A DNA stretch of 64,000 nucleotides from JAZDRH01 sp047470865 (GTDB lineage Bacteria; Pseudomonadota; Gammaproteobacteria; Pseudomonadales; Pseudomonadaceae): contig NZ_JAZDRH010000001.1 of NCBI RefSeq assembly GCF_047470865.1, forward strand, positions 1-64,000, given 5' to 3'. The position numbers and the translations under genes were made by a program. Below are positions 27,328 through 36,549 of this stretch, in pieces (the stretch's first letter is position 1; each line of letters begins with the position of its first letter). Under the pieces are notes generated by a model that worked only from the letters and a program-made list of their open reading frames with translations, had not been told where the DNA came from and made no database searches.

Positions 27328-28410
27328 TTATTTTTTCCAATGACTTGGCTGGTTGATAAAATCAATCAACTCACGTAAACGACCATGATCCCGCCCATTA
27401 AAGTCGAATTCTAAGCGTACCAGATTACAAAATTCAGGCTCATCATGGGTGCTGGCGCAATACGCCTGCTGTACGTAGCCATGCCCATTAATGCACAGGT
27501 CACGGAAGTCAGTGTTAAGTGTGCTAATAGCCTCATCAGATAAGAAATGCTGCATACGAATCAGCATAAACTCATGGGCTTTGCGAGAAGAATGGTAATT
27601 GCGATAGAAGTTAGCAATTTCCTCGCAAGCTGCTTCAGGTGTACGTACAAGACGCATCAGTGAGGTGTCGTTAGGTGAGATATAATGATTACCTGCCAGT
27701 TCTTGATTTAAATAATCAAGGAATGCATCCCAGAATGTGCCGCCTTCTACATCCATTAGGATAATAGGTACAACCGGACTTTTGCCTGTTTGTACTAAGG
27801 TTAAGACTTCTAAGGCTTCATCTAAAGTACCAAAACCACCTGGGCAAAGTACTAAGGCATCCGCCTCCTTAACAAAGAATAGTTTACGCAGGAAGAAAAA
27901 GTTAAAGGTTAGTAAATGGCTGCTGTTGTGCACGGTAGTATTGGCAGATTGCTCAAACGGCAGCTCAATATTAAAACCTAAGCTATTTTCTAAGCCAGCA
28001 CCTTCATGGGCTGCGGCCATAATACCATTGCCCGCACCAGTAATAACCATCAGGTTGCTGTCAGAGAGCAGCTTGCCTAGTTGCTTGGCTTGAGCATATA
28101 GCGGATGCTCAGGCAAAGTGCGGGCTGAGCCAAAAACGGTAACCTTACGGCGACGTTTAAAACGTTCGAGGAGGCTAAAAGAGGCTTCTAGCTCTTTGAG
28201 CGTTTGATTCATGATTTTAGCATCCCAGCGGCTGCGGTCAGCCTCTGCCATGCGAGCAACAGTCATCAGCATGTCACGGTAGAGCGGTCGATTTCCGCTG
28301 CTTTTGGGGGATACACGATCTAGCAGTTGGTCAATTAATTGAGCGAAATCTAAACTGCTAGCAAAGTATTGGCGGCTTAGATAATCATTATTATTGCTGT
28401 TGTTTGGCAT
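27328..28410 (-). CDS. LOG-family protein (Rossmann, TIGR00730-like)
   Basis: 360-aa protein of the LOG (lysine decarboxylase-like) family, related to cytokinin-nucleotide phosphoribohydrolases and bacterial nucleotide nucleosidases. The FGSAR motif (93-97) and catalytic PGGFGTLDE block (190-198) are intact. It is longer than simple LOG proteins because of ~80 N-terminal and ~100 C-terminal extra residues. It likely cleaves a nucleoside monophosphate, substrate unknown. It follows the MBL gene by 9 bp, so the two are probably co-transcribed. Confidence 0.85.
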   Translation of the reverse strand: MPNNSNNNDYLSRQYFASSLDFAQLIDQLLDRVSPKSSGNRPLYRDMLMTVARMAEADRSRWDAKIMNQTLKELEASFSLLERFKRRRKVTVFGSARTLPEHPLYAQAKQLGKLLSDSNLMVITGAGNGIMAAAHEGAGLENSLGFNIELPFEQSANTTVHNSSHLLTFNFFFLRKLFFVKEADALVLCPGGFGTLDEALEVLTLVQTGKSPVVPIILMDVEGGTFWDAFLDYLNQELAGNHYISPNDTSLMRLVRTPEAACEEIANFYRNYHSSRKAHEFMLIRMQHFLSDEAISTLNTDFRDLCINGHGYVQQAYCASTHDEPEFCNLVRLEFDFNGRDHGRLRELIDFINQPSHWKK

Positions 28411-28419
28411 TTAAACTCC

Positions 28420-29829
28420 TTAAATAGCGATACTATCGCCATATTGCGCGATGGCGGCATCCCAGTGCAGCTCATCTCTAATTCGTTCTTGCAAAATCCG
28501 CATTTTGTCGGGTTCGCCATGAACTAAATATAAATCAGGTTTGTGTTGGAAATGGTTAACCCATTCAACTAACTGAGATTGTCCAGCGTGCGCGGAAAAA
28601 CCGCCAAGTGTGTGTACTTGGGCGGCGACTTTAATGCGCTCTTGAAATACTTTGATGTTTTGGAATCCATCAACAATTTTTCGCCCAGTTGTACCTTGTG
28701 CTTGATAGCCAGTAAAAATTAAATGGCATTCAGGACGCCATAAGTTATGTTTAAAGTGATGAATAATACGTCCACCATTACACATACCGCTGCCAGCAAG
28801 AATGATAGCGTCTTGTTTGTATTGATTTATCGCCATGGACTCATCAGGTGTTGGGGTTAGCTGCAAAATAGGCAGCCAGTCTTTTGCTGTTTTAACCTGA
28901 TGGTTGCGTAAGGTTAGCCTATCATCTTCAGCAAACTCATCTTTATGGCGCAAATAAACCTCATTGGCTTTAATCGCCATTGGGCTATCTAAAAAAACCT
29001 TATCTTGTGGCAATTGTCCATGCTGATAAAAGTTGCCGAGATGAAAGAGTAGGTCTTGTGTGCGACCCACAGAAAAAGCTGGAATCATGACGTTACCGCC
29101 ATCTTGCTTGGCTTGTTGAAGAATTTGGCGTAACTCATCTAATGTTTGCTCAGTGTTTTTATGGTCACGGTCACCATAGGTTGACTCCATAAGCACTACA
29201 TCCGCTTGGGATAGCTCGCTAGGCTCACGCATTAGTGGCGAGTTATTGCTACCTAAGTCTCCTGAGAATACAAGACGACGTGGACGGCTATTATTGGGCT
29301 CATCAAAACTCAGTTCAACAATAGCAGAGCCAATAATATGCCCAGCATTATGGAAACGAACATTAACCCCAGGAAGTACCTCGCTCCACTCTTGGTAGGC
29401 ACAAGGATGGCGTTTTTTTAAAGCGCGTTCCGCATCGGCAACAGTATATAAAGGCTTAATTGGCGGGCGACCTTTACGAGCACGCCATTTATTTTCCCAT
29501 TCGGTATCTTTTTCTTGCAAATGCGCTGAATCAATAAGCATTAACTCTAATAATTCACAGGTGGCGCTGGTGGCAAAAATTTTGCCTCTAAAACCTTCAG
29601 ACACTAACTTAGGTAGTAATCCTGAGTGGTCAATATGTGCATGAGAAATAACCACAGCCTCAATATGCTCAGGGTTAAATGCCCATTTTTGACGGTTATC
29701 TTGCTCTTGATCACGGCGACCTTGTTGCATGCCGCATTCCAGTAATATCTGCTTGCGGTCATAGGTTTCGATAAGGTAACAGGAGCCTGTTACTTGTTCT
29801 GTTGCGCCTAAAAACGTTAAAAGTGCCAT
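28420..29829 (-). CDS. MBL-fold beta-CASP metallohydrolase
   Basis: 469-aa protein of the metallo-beta-lactamase/beta-CASP family, whose members are mostly RNA nucleases related to CPSF73. The metal motif HAHIDH lies at 63-68; further ligands are in the NAGHIIGSA and SGDLG blocks; the beta-CASP part has VMIPAFSVGRT, SGMC and GGFSAHAGQ motifs. RNA-processing activity is inferred from family. The ATG at 29829 follows AAGGA. It is the first gene of a likely two-gene unit with the LOG protein. Confidence 0.9.
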   Translation of the reverse strand: MALLTFLGATEQVTGSCYLIETYDRKQILLECGMQQGRRDQEQDNRQKWAFNPEHIEAVVISHAHIDHSGLLPKLVSEGFRGKIFATSATCELLELMLIDSAHLQEKDTEWENKWRARKGRPPIKPLYTVADAERALKKRHPCAYQEWSEVLPGVNVRFHNAGHIIGSAIVELSFDEPNNSRPRRLVFSGDLGSNNSPLMREPSELSQADVVLMESTYGDRDHKNTEQTLDELRQILQQAKQDGGNVMIPAFSVGRTQDLLFHLGNFYQHGQLPQDKVFLDSPMAIKANEVYLRHKDEFAEDDRLTLRNHQVKTAKDWLPILQLTPTPDESMAINQYKQDAIILAGSGMCNGGRIIHHFKHNLWRPECHLIFTGYQAQGTTGRKIVDGFQNIKVFQERIKVAAQVHTLGGFSAHAGQSQLVEWVNHFQHKPDLYLVHGEPDKMRILQERIRDELHWDAAIAQYGDSIAI

Positions 29830-29939
29830 TCTTGTATCCTTTTGTCGCTCAGCAGCGTAGCCATCTTGATACTTATCACAATACTTACAGAGTAGCTTAA
29901 GCTAGACTCATAAGTATAGGAATGAGTGGAGTACGTACT

Positions 29940-32354
29940 ATGCACCAAATACTGCCGGGGCAGCCTGAATTACATCAACATTCGTTGCAAGAACCTGAAT
30001 TTGCTAAGTGGATTCAGGGTTATGGTCCAATTCAGCACAACGCAGAAACGCAAGCAGCAGTTTATCGCTTAGCGCATCAACTGGTGCAGGCGAAAGTTCA
30101 GCCTGATCTTGCAAGCGTATACAAAATATTTACCGCCTTAGACAAGTTAACAGCCGCTGCTATGTGGCTGGTTGTACATATGACCTATGCCAAGCGTGTT
30201 CGTCTTGATGGCTCTGCCATGCAAGCTGAGGATTTTAAAACCACGCCAGAAGGCCATACTGGCGGGGCATTAAATATAGTTCCGGCCTATGCAGGTTATT
30301 TGGCTATTAATGCTTTAACAGCTCAAACTCGTGCTTGGATGATGGGGCAAGGGCATTGTGTCGCTGCCATTGAGGCTTTAAACGTTTTTTTAGGTAACTT
30401 GCACCCTGAGCAGGAATCTGTTTACGCCAAAGGTGAGCAAGGCCTCAATCAGCTTATCCGTGATTTTTATGGTTATGCCTTAGCTGCTAATGGCAGTAAT
30501 GCTGCACCGCTGGGAAGTCACGTTAACCCACACACTGCGGGTGGTATTTTTGAAGGTGGTTATTTAGGCTTTGCTGAACTGCAATATGTGCATAAGCCGT
30601 TAGTTGGCGAAAAACTCGTGACCTTTTTATCCGATGGCGCGGCAGAAGAGCAGCGAGGTAGTGACTGGATTCCACGCTGGTGGCGGGCGGAAGATAGTGG
30701 TGTGGTCACGCCTATTATGATTGCTAACGGGCGTCGTATTGAACAGCGTACTTTATTAGGTACAGAGGAAGGTCTTAATAGTTTTGAGAAGCATCTTCGT
30801 GGTTGTGGTTTTGATCCTATTGAGTTCGATGGGCGCGACCCAGCTGCTTTTGCCTGTACTATTTGGGAGATGGAACAGCGTTTAGAGCGTCGAGTGCAGG
30901 AAAAAAATAATGGTATTCTCAAGTATCCATTGCCTATTCCTTATGGTATTGCCCAAACCGAAAAAGGTTTCGGTTTTTATGGCGCCGGTACCAATGCGGC
31001 ACATAACTTGCCACTACCTGCTAGCCCTGCACAAGATGAAAGATCACGCGAACTCTTTAATCAATACGCTAAACCATTATGGGTTGAGCAAGGTGAGCTA
31101 CAAGCTGCTATTGCATTATTTAAAAATCATACAGAGCAAAATCGCCCATTAGAGCGCGATACTGCGTTAGCTAAGCGTAAGCCTAAAACCCCTGTTTTAC
31201 CTAAAGAACACTATCATGATGAAAGCTGCTCACCGATGTCGGCATTAGATAAGTATTTTGTGGACTTAGTGGCGGCTAACCCAGATTTACGCCCGCGTGT
31301 AGGCAATCCAGATGAGCTGGCTAGTAATAGATTATCCGGTGTGCTTAAAGCATTACGTCATCGAGTGGTTGATCCAGAAAGTGAGCTGGAAGCCATTGAT
31401 GGTAAGGTTATTACTGCCTTGAATGAAGAAGCAGTAATTTCAGCTTGTTTGGCTAATCAAGGCGGCTTAAATCTGGCGGCTAGTTATGAAGCATTCTGTG
31501 TGAAAATGCTTGGAGCATTGCGTCAAAGTATTATATTTGCACGTTTAGAAAAGGAAGCAGGCCGCCCAGCGCAGTGGATCAGTTGGCCAACAGTGGCCAC
31601 TTCGCATACATGGGAAAATGGTAAAAACCAGCAATCGCATCAAGATACAACCTTCTGTGAGGCCTTGTTAGGCGAGATGAGTGATGTTTCTCGCGTGCTT
31701 TTTCCAGCCGACCACAACAGCATGCTGGCGCTGCTGCCGACTATTTATGGCTCACGTGGACAAATCAATTGCATCGTTTCACCGAAACGCGATCGTCCAT
31801 GCTACTTCAATGAGGAGCAAGCAAAGCGTTTAGCTAAGGATGGCGCCATTGTCGTCAAGGAGTTTGCAGGTACAGATAAAGATCCGGTGTTGCTCATTGC
31901 CTGTGGTAGTTACCAACTTGAACAGGTGTTGCGCGCCAGCGAGCGTCTGGAAGAAGCGGGTATGGGATATCGTGTTGTTTATTTGCAAGAGCCAAGCCGT
32001 TACCGTGTACCACGTGATGAGTGGGAGTGTGAGGTGATTGCGGACGACGCCATGATTGAGCGTATCTTCCCTGAGCGTTACCGTTTGCGGGTACTGTTAA
32101 CTCATATGCGGCCTGAGGTGGCGCGTGGGCATTTATGGGCGTTATTACCTGAAGCACAAGCGAGTTTTGTGCTAGGTTATAAAAATCGTGGTGGCACCTT
32201 AGATGAGTTTGGTTTGCAATTTGCTAACCGTGCCTGTTGGGCTAATGTGGTAGCCGCATGTGCATACCTGCAAAATATTCCTAGAACCGCATTATTAACT
32301 AATGAAGAAGCTCTAGCGGTTTCAGGAAAAGGTAATCCTGAGGTTCTACGCTAA
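29940..32354 (+). CDS. Phosphoketolase (XFP)
   Basis: 804-aa thiamine-diphosphate enzyme that splits xylulose-5-phosphate and/or fructose-6-phosphate with phosphate to acetyl phosphate. Typical blocks are EGHTGGALNIVPAYAGYL (~97), MGQGHC, the LSDGAAEEQRGSDW motif of the cofactor site, and a C-terminal RGGTLDEFG. The length is normal for XFP. The start at 29940 is preferred because GGAG lies eight bases ahead; the ATG at 29922 has AGGA immediately before it, too close. No acetate kinase or phosphotransacetylase is adjacent. It may give a carbon-saving route to acetyl phosphate. Confidence 0.93.
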   Translation: MHQILPGQPELHQHSLQEPEFAKWIQGYGPIQHNAETQAAVYRLAHQLVQAKVQPDLASVYKIFTALDKLTAAAMWLVVHMTYAKRVRLDGSAMQAEDFKTTPEGHTGGALNIVPAYAGYLAINALTAQTRAWMMGQGHCVAAIEALNVFLGNLHPEQESVYAKGEQGLNQLIRDFYGYALAANGSNAAPLGSHVNPHTAGGIFEGGYLGFAELQYVHKPLVGEKLVTFLSDGAAEEQRGSDWIPRWWRAEDSGVVTPIMIANGRRIEQRTLLGTEEGLNSFEKHLRGCGFDPIEFDGRDPAAFACTIWEMEQRLERRVQEKNNGILKYPLPIPYGIAQTEKGFGFYGAGTNAAHNLPLPASPAQDERSRELFNQYAKPLWVEQGELQAAIALFKNHTEQNRPLERDTALAKRKPKTPVLPKEHYHDESCSPMSALDKYFVDLVAANPDLRPRVGNPDELASNRLSGVLKALRHRVVDPESELEAIDGKVITALNEEAVISACLANQGGLNLAASYEAFCVKMLGALRQSIIFARLEKEAGRPAQWISWPTVATSHTWENGKNQQSHQDTTFCEALLGEMSDVSRVLFPADHNSMLALLPTIYGSRGQINCIVSPKRDRPCYFNEEQAKRLAKDGAIVVKEFAGTDKDPVLLIACGSYQLEQVLRASERLEEAGMGYRVVYLQEPSRYRVPRDEWECEVIADDAMIERIFPERYRLRVLLTHMRPEVARGHLWALLPEAQASFVLGYKNRGGTLDEFGLQFANRACWANVVAACAYLQNIPRTALLTNEEALAVSGKGNPEVLR

Positions 32355-32360
32355 ATCAAG

Positions 32361-32393
32361 TACCCGTCTGCTGATAATAGGGGTAGGCGGGTA
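32361..32393 (+). terminator. Hairpin after phosphoketolase gene
   Basis: TACCCGTCT (32361-32369) pairs with AGGCGGGTA (32385-32393), with one G-U pair, just after the phosphoketolase stop. No strong T-run follows, so termination may be partial. Confidence 0.4.
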
Positions 32394-32411
32394 TCTATTA
32401 AGGAGAATACC

Positions 32412-33209
32412 ATGTGCCAGCGTTTTAAAATCGCTCTCGTGGTTGTGTTGTCTGTCTTGCTGGCAGCCTGCGCAGGGAAGTGGGAAAAAGAGGGAGACTA
32501 TTACACCTTTAATCTACAACGCTCTAATACAGCGCCTAAAGAAGGTGTAAAAGTAATAGAGACTATTGAGCTAGAAGCGGGTGATATTCTATTTTCATCA
32601 GCCACCAGTGCACAGTCGATTGGCATTCGCCTTTTCAATAATGCACCTATAAGTCATTCATTTATTTACTTAGGTGATGGGCTAATTGCTGAAGCCGTCG
32701 GCAGTGGTGTGCAAATTATTTCTTTAACTGAAGCCCTAGAACATGCCAACTTGGTTGCGGTGTATCGTTATCCTGGGTTAACTTCAGAAGATACAGCGAA
32801 AATGCGTGAATTTGCGAATAGTTTAGATGGCAGCAAATATAACTTTGTGGGTATCGCTAAACAAATGCCATATTCTATTACGCGTAAAGCTTGCGAGTTG
32901 CCTGTTAATCCAAGATTTATACGCCAAGCTTGCTTAAACTCGATGGGCTATTTATTTGTTTCGCCTTTACAAAGTGAGCGCTATTTTTGCTCTCAATTTG
33001 TAGTGGAAGCCTTTAACGTAGCAGGTAAACCTTTGACGCATAAAAATCCTGAGTGGGTCAGCCCTAGTGATATTTTGCATATGCGAGAAGATGATGTGCC
33101 TTCTATTCGTTCTAAAGTAGAGCTAGCTTATGTAGGGCACTTAGCCTGTTCCGTATCGATTTGGAATAGCAGCTGTTCTGCCCAGAAGCCCAAAGACACT
33201 ATTCCCTAG
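32412..33209 (+). CDS. YaeF/YiiX-like permuted papain-fold lipoprotein
   Basis: 265-aa predicted lipoprotein (lipobox LAAC, C20) with a permuted NlpC/P60 (papain-like) domain as in E. coli YaeF and YiiX. The catalytic histidine is probably H82 in ISHSFIYLG, with E94 nearby, and the cysteine C193 in YFCSQFV. Family members act as amidases or peptidases on peptidoglycan or lipids; the exact target is open. GGAG lies before the ATG. It is placed 57 bp after the phosphoketolase gene but is functionally unrelated. Confidence 0.87.
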   Translation: MCQRFKIALVVVLSVLLAACAGKWEKEGDYYTFNLQRSNTAPKEGVKVIETIELEAGDILFSSATSAQSIGIRLFNNAPISHSFIYLGDGLIAEAVGSGVQIISLTEALEHANLVAVYRYPGLTSEDTAKMREFANSLDGSKYNFVGIAKQMPYSITRKACELPVNPRFIRQACLNSMGYLFVSPLQSERYFCSQFVVEAFNVAGKPLTHKNPEWVSPSDILHMREDDVPSIRSKVELAYVGHLACSVSIWNSSCSAQKPKDTIP

Positions 33210-33235
33210 CGTCTCTGGGGGTAGATATAGAGCTA

Positions 33236-34549
33236 TTAAAAGTACGTAAGCCCTATAGAGATAACAGCGCCGCTAATGACTAATAACACTAAACAGTAAC
33301 CCATAATATCTTTAGCTTTTAGACCAGCTATTGCTAATACGGGTAACGCCCAGAAAGGTTGCAGTAAGTTGGTCCATGCATCCCCCCAAGCGACCGCCAT
33401 AGCAACCCGTGGGATATCTGCACCTAGCTCAATAGCCGCAGGCAACATTACAGGTGCTTGAACAGCCCATTGACCACCACCGGATGGCACAAAAATGTTT
33501 ACAATACCTGCACTAATAAATGACCAAAAAGGTAGAGATTCAGCGCTAGCAAGGTTAACAAAGACTTCAGACAAGGTTTTTGCTAAACCTGAGTCCATCA
33601 TAATACCCATGATGCCAGCATAAAATGGGAATTGAATAACAATGCCTGCACCGCCTTTAATGGCTTCTTGCAAGCTGTCTAGCAAGCGTTGTGGGGTGCC
33701 ATGTAAAACAATCGCTAAGAATAAGAACATAAAATTAACAATGTTCAGGTTCAAGCCACCGCTGCGATTGACAAAATAATCAAATAAATAACAAAGCCCA
33801 GCCACGCCAACAAGCAAGGCTAAAATACGGCTGTTTTCTAAGCGTTCAGCCGGTCGGCTAGGATCAGTTTTATGTTCAACTGACTGTTCTTCGAGCAGCT
33901 TAGGATCAACATAAATACTTTCTGCTTCGCTTGGCATCATTAAGCGATTCACTAAAGGAACAATGATGAACAACGCCAGTACAATCAGCAAATTGTAAAC
34001 AGAGAAAATCGTATGATCTGTACTAATAACGCCAATTTGTGCTGCTGAAAAATGCCCTTCAGTGGCAATAGTTAATGGTACAGAACCGGCCAAACCGCCA
34101 TGCCATACTAAGAATCCAGAATAAGCACTGGCAATCAATAGTCGGTAGTCGACTCTAACTTTGCGTGCTAGCTCTTTAGCAAAGATAGCACCGACCACAA
34201 GCCCAAAACCCCAGTTCAGCCAGCTAGCCGAAAGTGAGACTAAGGTAACTAAGATGATCGCTGTTCCAGGTGTTTTAGCCACACCCGCCAATACACTTAG
34301 CACACGTTTAACTGGCGGTGAGTTAGCCAGCATAAAACCTGTAATTAGTACCAGTAGCATTTGCATCGCAAATGCCAGCAAGCCCCAAAAACCATTACCC
34401 CAATAGCGCATAACTTCAACAGGTGTTTTACTTTCCACTGCCATTGCCGCAACGGCTGCAATAATACTGAGTAGCAAAACGAAGATGTAAGAATCGGGTA
34501 GATACCGCTCAACCAGCTTTACAGCAGGTCTGGAAAGTGCTCTAAGCAT
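33236..34549 (-). CDS. AtoE-type short-chain fatty acid transporter
   Basis: 437-aa membrane protein with about 11-12 hydrophobic helices, of the AtoE/TIGR00366 family of short-chain fatty-acid permeases. Conserved blocks include WHGGLAGS, PFYAGIMGIM, SGGGQWAVQAP and the AWGDAWTN-x-LQPFW region. It would import acetoacetate, butyrate or related acids. It is transcribed alone and divergently from the aldehyde dehydrogenase gene. Confidence 0.88.
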   Translation of the reverse strand: MLRALSRPAVKLVERYLPDSYIFVLLLSIIAAVAAMAVESKTPVEVMRYWGNGFWGLLAFAMQMLLVLITGFMLANSPPVKRVLSVLAGVAKTPGTAIILVTLVSLSASWLNWGFGLVVGAIFAKELARKVRVDYRLLIASAYSGFLVWHGGLAGSVPLTIATEGHFSAAQIGVISTDHTIFSVYNLLIVLALFIIVPLVNRLMMPSEAESIYVDPKLLEEQSVEHKTDPSRPAERLENSRILALLVGVAGLCYLFDYFVNRSGGLNLNIVNFMFLFLAIVLHGTPQRLLDSLQEAIKGGAGIVIQFPFYAGIMGIMMDSGLAKTLSEVFVNLASAESLPFWSFISAGIVNIFVPSGGGQWAVQAPVMLPAAIELGADIPRVAMAVAWGDAWTNLLQPFWALPVLAIAGLKAKDIMGYCLVLLVISGAVISIGLTYF

Positions 34550-34937
34550 AACTAAAACCTTTTTATTGTTATTCCTAGTTGGCTATTTATTATTTTTGAT
34601 AACCAACGTCTATTTGGGTTTATACAGACAGTTACAAGTGTTCGACAATATTGGCTTTAGTCGCATAGCTTTGGGTGGATATTTACTGATAGATCAATCG
34701 CTTGGTTTAAGCCGCATCTAGTTTTAAAACAACCGAATAAATTTTATTGAACTCGTTAAGTTCTTGTAGGATTTTATAACTGGTCGACAATTTTAGTTGC
34801 GGTAACATAGATTTTGGTGGGTATTTTATTGACGCATCACATAGCTTTTTGTCAGTCTGATGAGGCGATGAACTAAGAGTGTTAGAGTGCAGTCTGTGTT
34901 ATTTAACGATATTTTTCATGACAAAAGGTAAAGCACA
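34550..34937. promoter_or_regulatory. 388-bp divergent region with a pair of direct repeats
   Basis: The gap between the atoE-like and aldehyde dehydrogenase genes contains no gene. It holds two ~56-bp imperfect direct repeats (34642-34697 and 34784-34840), both starting TCGACAAT and sharing CATAG and GGTGG blocks; I count about 70% identity by eye. Paired repeats at this spacing upstream of an inducible gene suggest activator sites. I found no clear sigma-54 promoter. Confidence 0.45.
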
Positions 34938-36458
34938 ATGATTTATGCTCAACCCGGTACAGAAGATGCCTTGCTTACGATCAAACCACGTTATGGTAAT
35001 TATATTAACGGTGAGTTTGTACATCCTGTTGATGGTCAGTACTTTACCAATACCACCCCTGTAACAGGTGCTGAGTGTGGTGAGTTTCCACGTTCTAGTG
35101 CCGATGATATAGAAATTGCCTTAGATGCCGCGCATGCCGCAGCCGAGGCATGGGGCCGTACAAGTGTACAAGAGCGTTCACGTATTTTATTGAAAATTGC
35201 TGATCGCATGGAAGCTAATCTAGAATTATTAGCGGTTAGCGAAACTTGGGATAATGGCAAACCCATCCGTGAAACATTAAATGCTGATGTACCTTTAGCT
35301 ATTGATCATTTTCGTTATTTTGCAGGTTGCATTCGTGCACAAGAAGGCACAGCGTCTGAGATTGATGAACATACTGCAGCCTACCACTTTCGTGAACCCT
35401 TAGGGGTGGTGGGGCAAATTATTCCATGGAATTTTCCGCTACTTATGGCGTCATGGAAATTAGCACCAGCCCTAGCAGCAGGTAACGCTATTATTCTAAA
35501 ACCTGCTGAGCAAACCCCATTAACTATTACCGTGCTAATGGAGCTCATTGGCGATTTATTACCGCCAGGCGTGTTAAATATTGTGCATGGTTTTGGCCGT
35601 GAAGCGGGTGAAGCCTTAGCCTCTAGTAAACGCATTGCGAAAATTGCCTTTACTGGTTCAACGCCTGTTGGCTCACATATTATGAAATTAGCGGCAGAGA
35701 ATATTATTCCAAGTACGGTTGAATTGGGTGGTAAATCACCTAACGTATTCTTTGAAGATATTATGCAAGCCGAACCTGAGTTTATTGAAAAAGCTGCTGA
35801 GGGCTTAGTCTTAGCCTTTTTCAATCAGGGTGAAATTTGCACCTGCCCATCACGCGCCTTGATACAAGAAAGTATTTACGATGACTTTATGCAAGTAGTG
35901 CTTAATAAAGTTAAGCAAATTAAACGTGGTAACCCGTTAGATACAGAAACCATGGTTGGTGCGCAAGCTTCGGCGCAACAGTTTGATAAGATTTTATCTT
36001 ACATGGATATTGCGGAAGAAGAAGGTGCAGAGCTAATTACAGGCGGTAGTGTGGAACAGCTCGAAGGCGATTTGGCCAGTGGTTATTATATTCAGCCAAC
36101 GCTTTTGAAAGGCCATAACAAAATGCGTGTATTCCAAGAAGAAATTTTTGGTCCCGTAGTAGCTGTCACTACCTTTAAAGATGAAGCTGAGGCTTTAGCT
36201 ATTGCCAATGATACGGAGTTTGGTTTAGGAGCGGGTGTTTGGACACGTGACATTAATCGTGCTTATCGTATGGGGCGTGGCATCAAAGCAGGGCGCGTTT
36301 GGACTAACTGCTATCACCTTTACCCAGCGCATGCTGCTTTTGGTGGCTACAAGCGTTCAGGTGTAGGGCGTGAAACCCATAAAATGATCCTCGATCATTA
36401 TCAGCAGACAAAAAACTTACTCATTAGTTATGATACAAAACCATTAGGCTTCTTCTAA
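34938..36458 (+). CDS. Aldehyde dehydrogenase (ExaC/AldB type)
   Basis: 506-aa NAD(P)+-dependent aldehyde dehydrogenase closest in pattern to ExaC/AldB/AcoD acetaldehyde dehydrogenases. The catalytic block is GEICTCPSR with the nucleophile cysteine near residue 302, and the general base glutamate is in VELGGKSPN near 268. The nucleotide region has PWNFPLLM and FTGSTPVG. The start has AAGG at nine bases. It is monocistronic and ends at a strong terminator. It probably oxidises acetaldehyde to acetate during alcohol or acetoin use. Confidence 0.93.
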   Translation: MIYAQPGTEDALLTIKPRYGNYINGEFVHPVDGQYFTNTTPVTGAECGEFPRSSADDIEIALDAAHAAAEAWGRTSVQERSRILLKIADRMEANLELLAVSETWDNGKPIRETLNADVPLAIDHFRYFAGCIRAQEGTASEIDEHTAAYHFREPLGVVGQIIPWNFPLLMASWKLAPALAAGNAIILKPAEQTPLTITVLMELIGDLLPPGVLNIVHGFGREAGEALASSKRIAKIAFTGSTPVGSHIMKLAAENIIPSTVELGGKSPNVFFEDIMQAEPEFIEKAAEGLVLAFFNQGEICTCPSRALIQESIYDDFMQVVLNKVKQIKRGNPLDTETMVGAQASAQQFDKILSYMDIAEEEGAELITGGSVEQLEGDLASGYYIQPTLLKGHNKMRVFQEEIFGPVVAVTTFKDEAEALAIANDTEFGLGAGVWTRDINRAYRMGRGIKAGRVWTNCYHLYPAHAAFGGYKRSGVGRETHKMILDHYQQTKNLLISYDTKPLGFF

Positions 36459-36476
36459 TGTAAACTAATGTTAAAG

Positions 36477-36511
36477 AAAACGGCTCATGCTATGCCTTGA
36501 GCCGTTTTTTT
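36477..36511 (+). terminator. Rho-independent terminator of the aldehyde dehydrogenase gene
   Basis: AAAACGGCTCA (36477-36487) pairs perfectly with TGAGCCGTTTT (36498-36508), with a 10-base loop and a run of seven T residues. It is the clearest terminator in the window. Confidence 0.93.
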
Positions 36512-36549
36512 ATGCGTATTTATTCAACCTGAATCAGGGGAGATTCACA

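Noticed and set aside
36487..36549. Longer N-terminus of UppP
   Set aside because: It would start inside the terminator hairpin of the preceding gene. The GTG at 36550 has a strong ribosome site and gives the family length.
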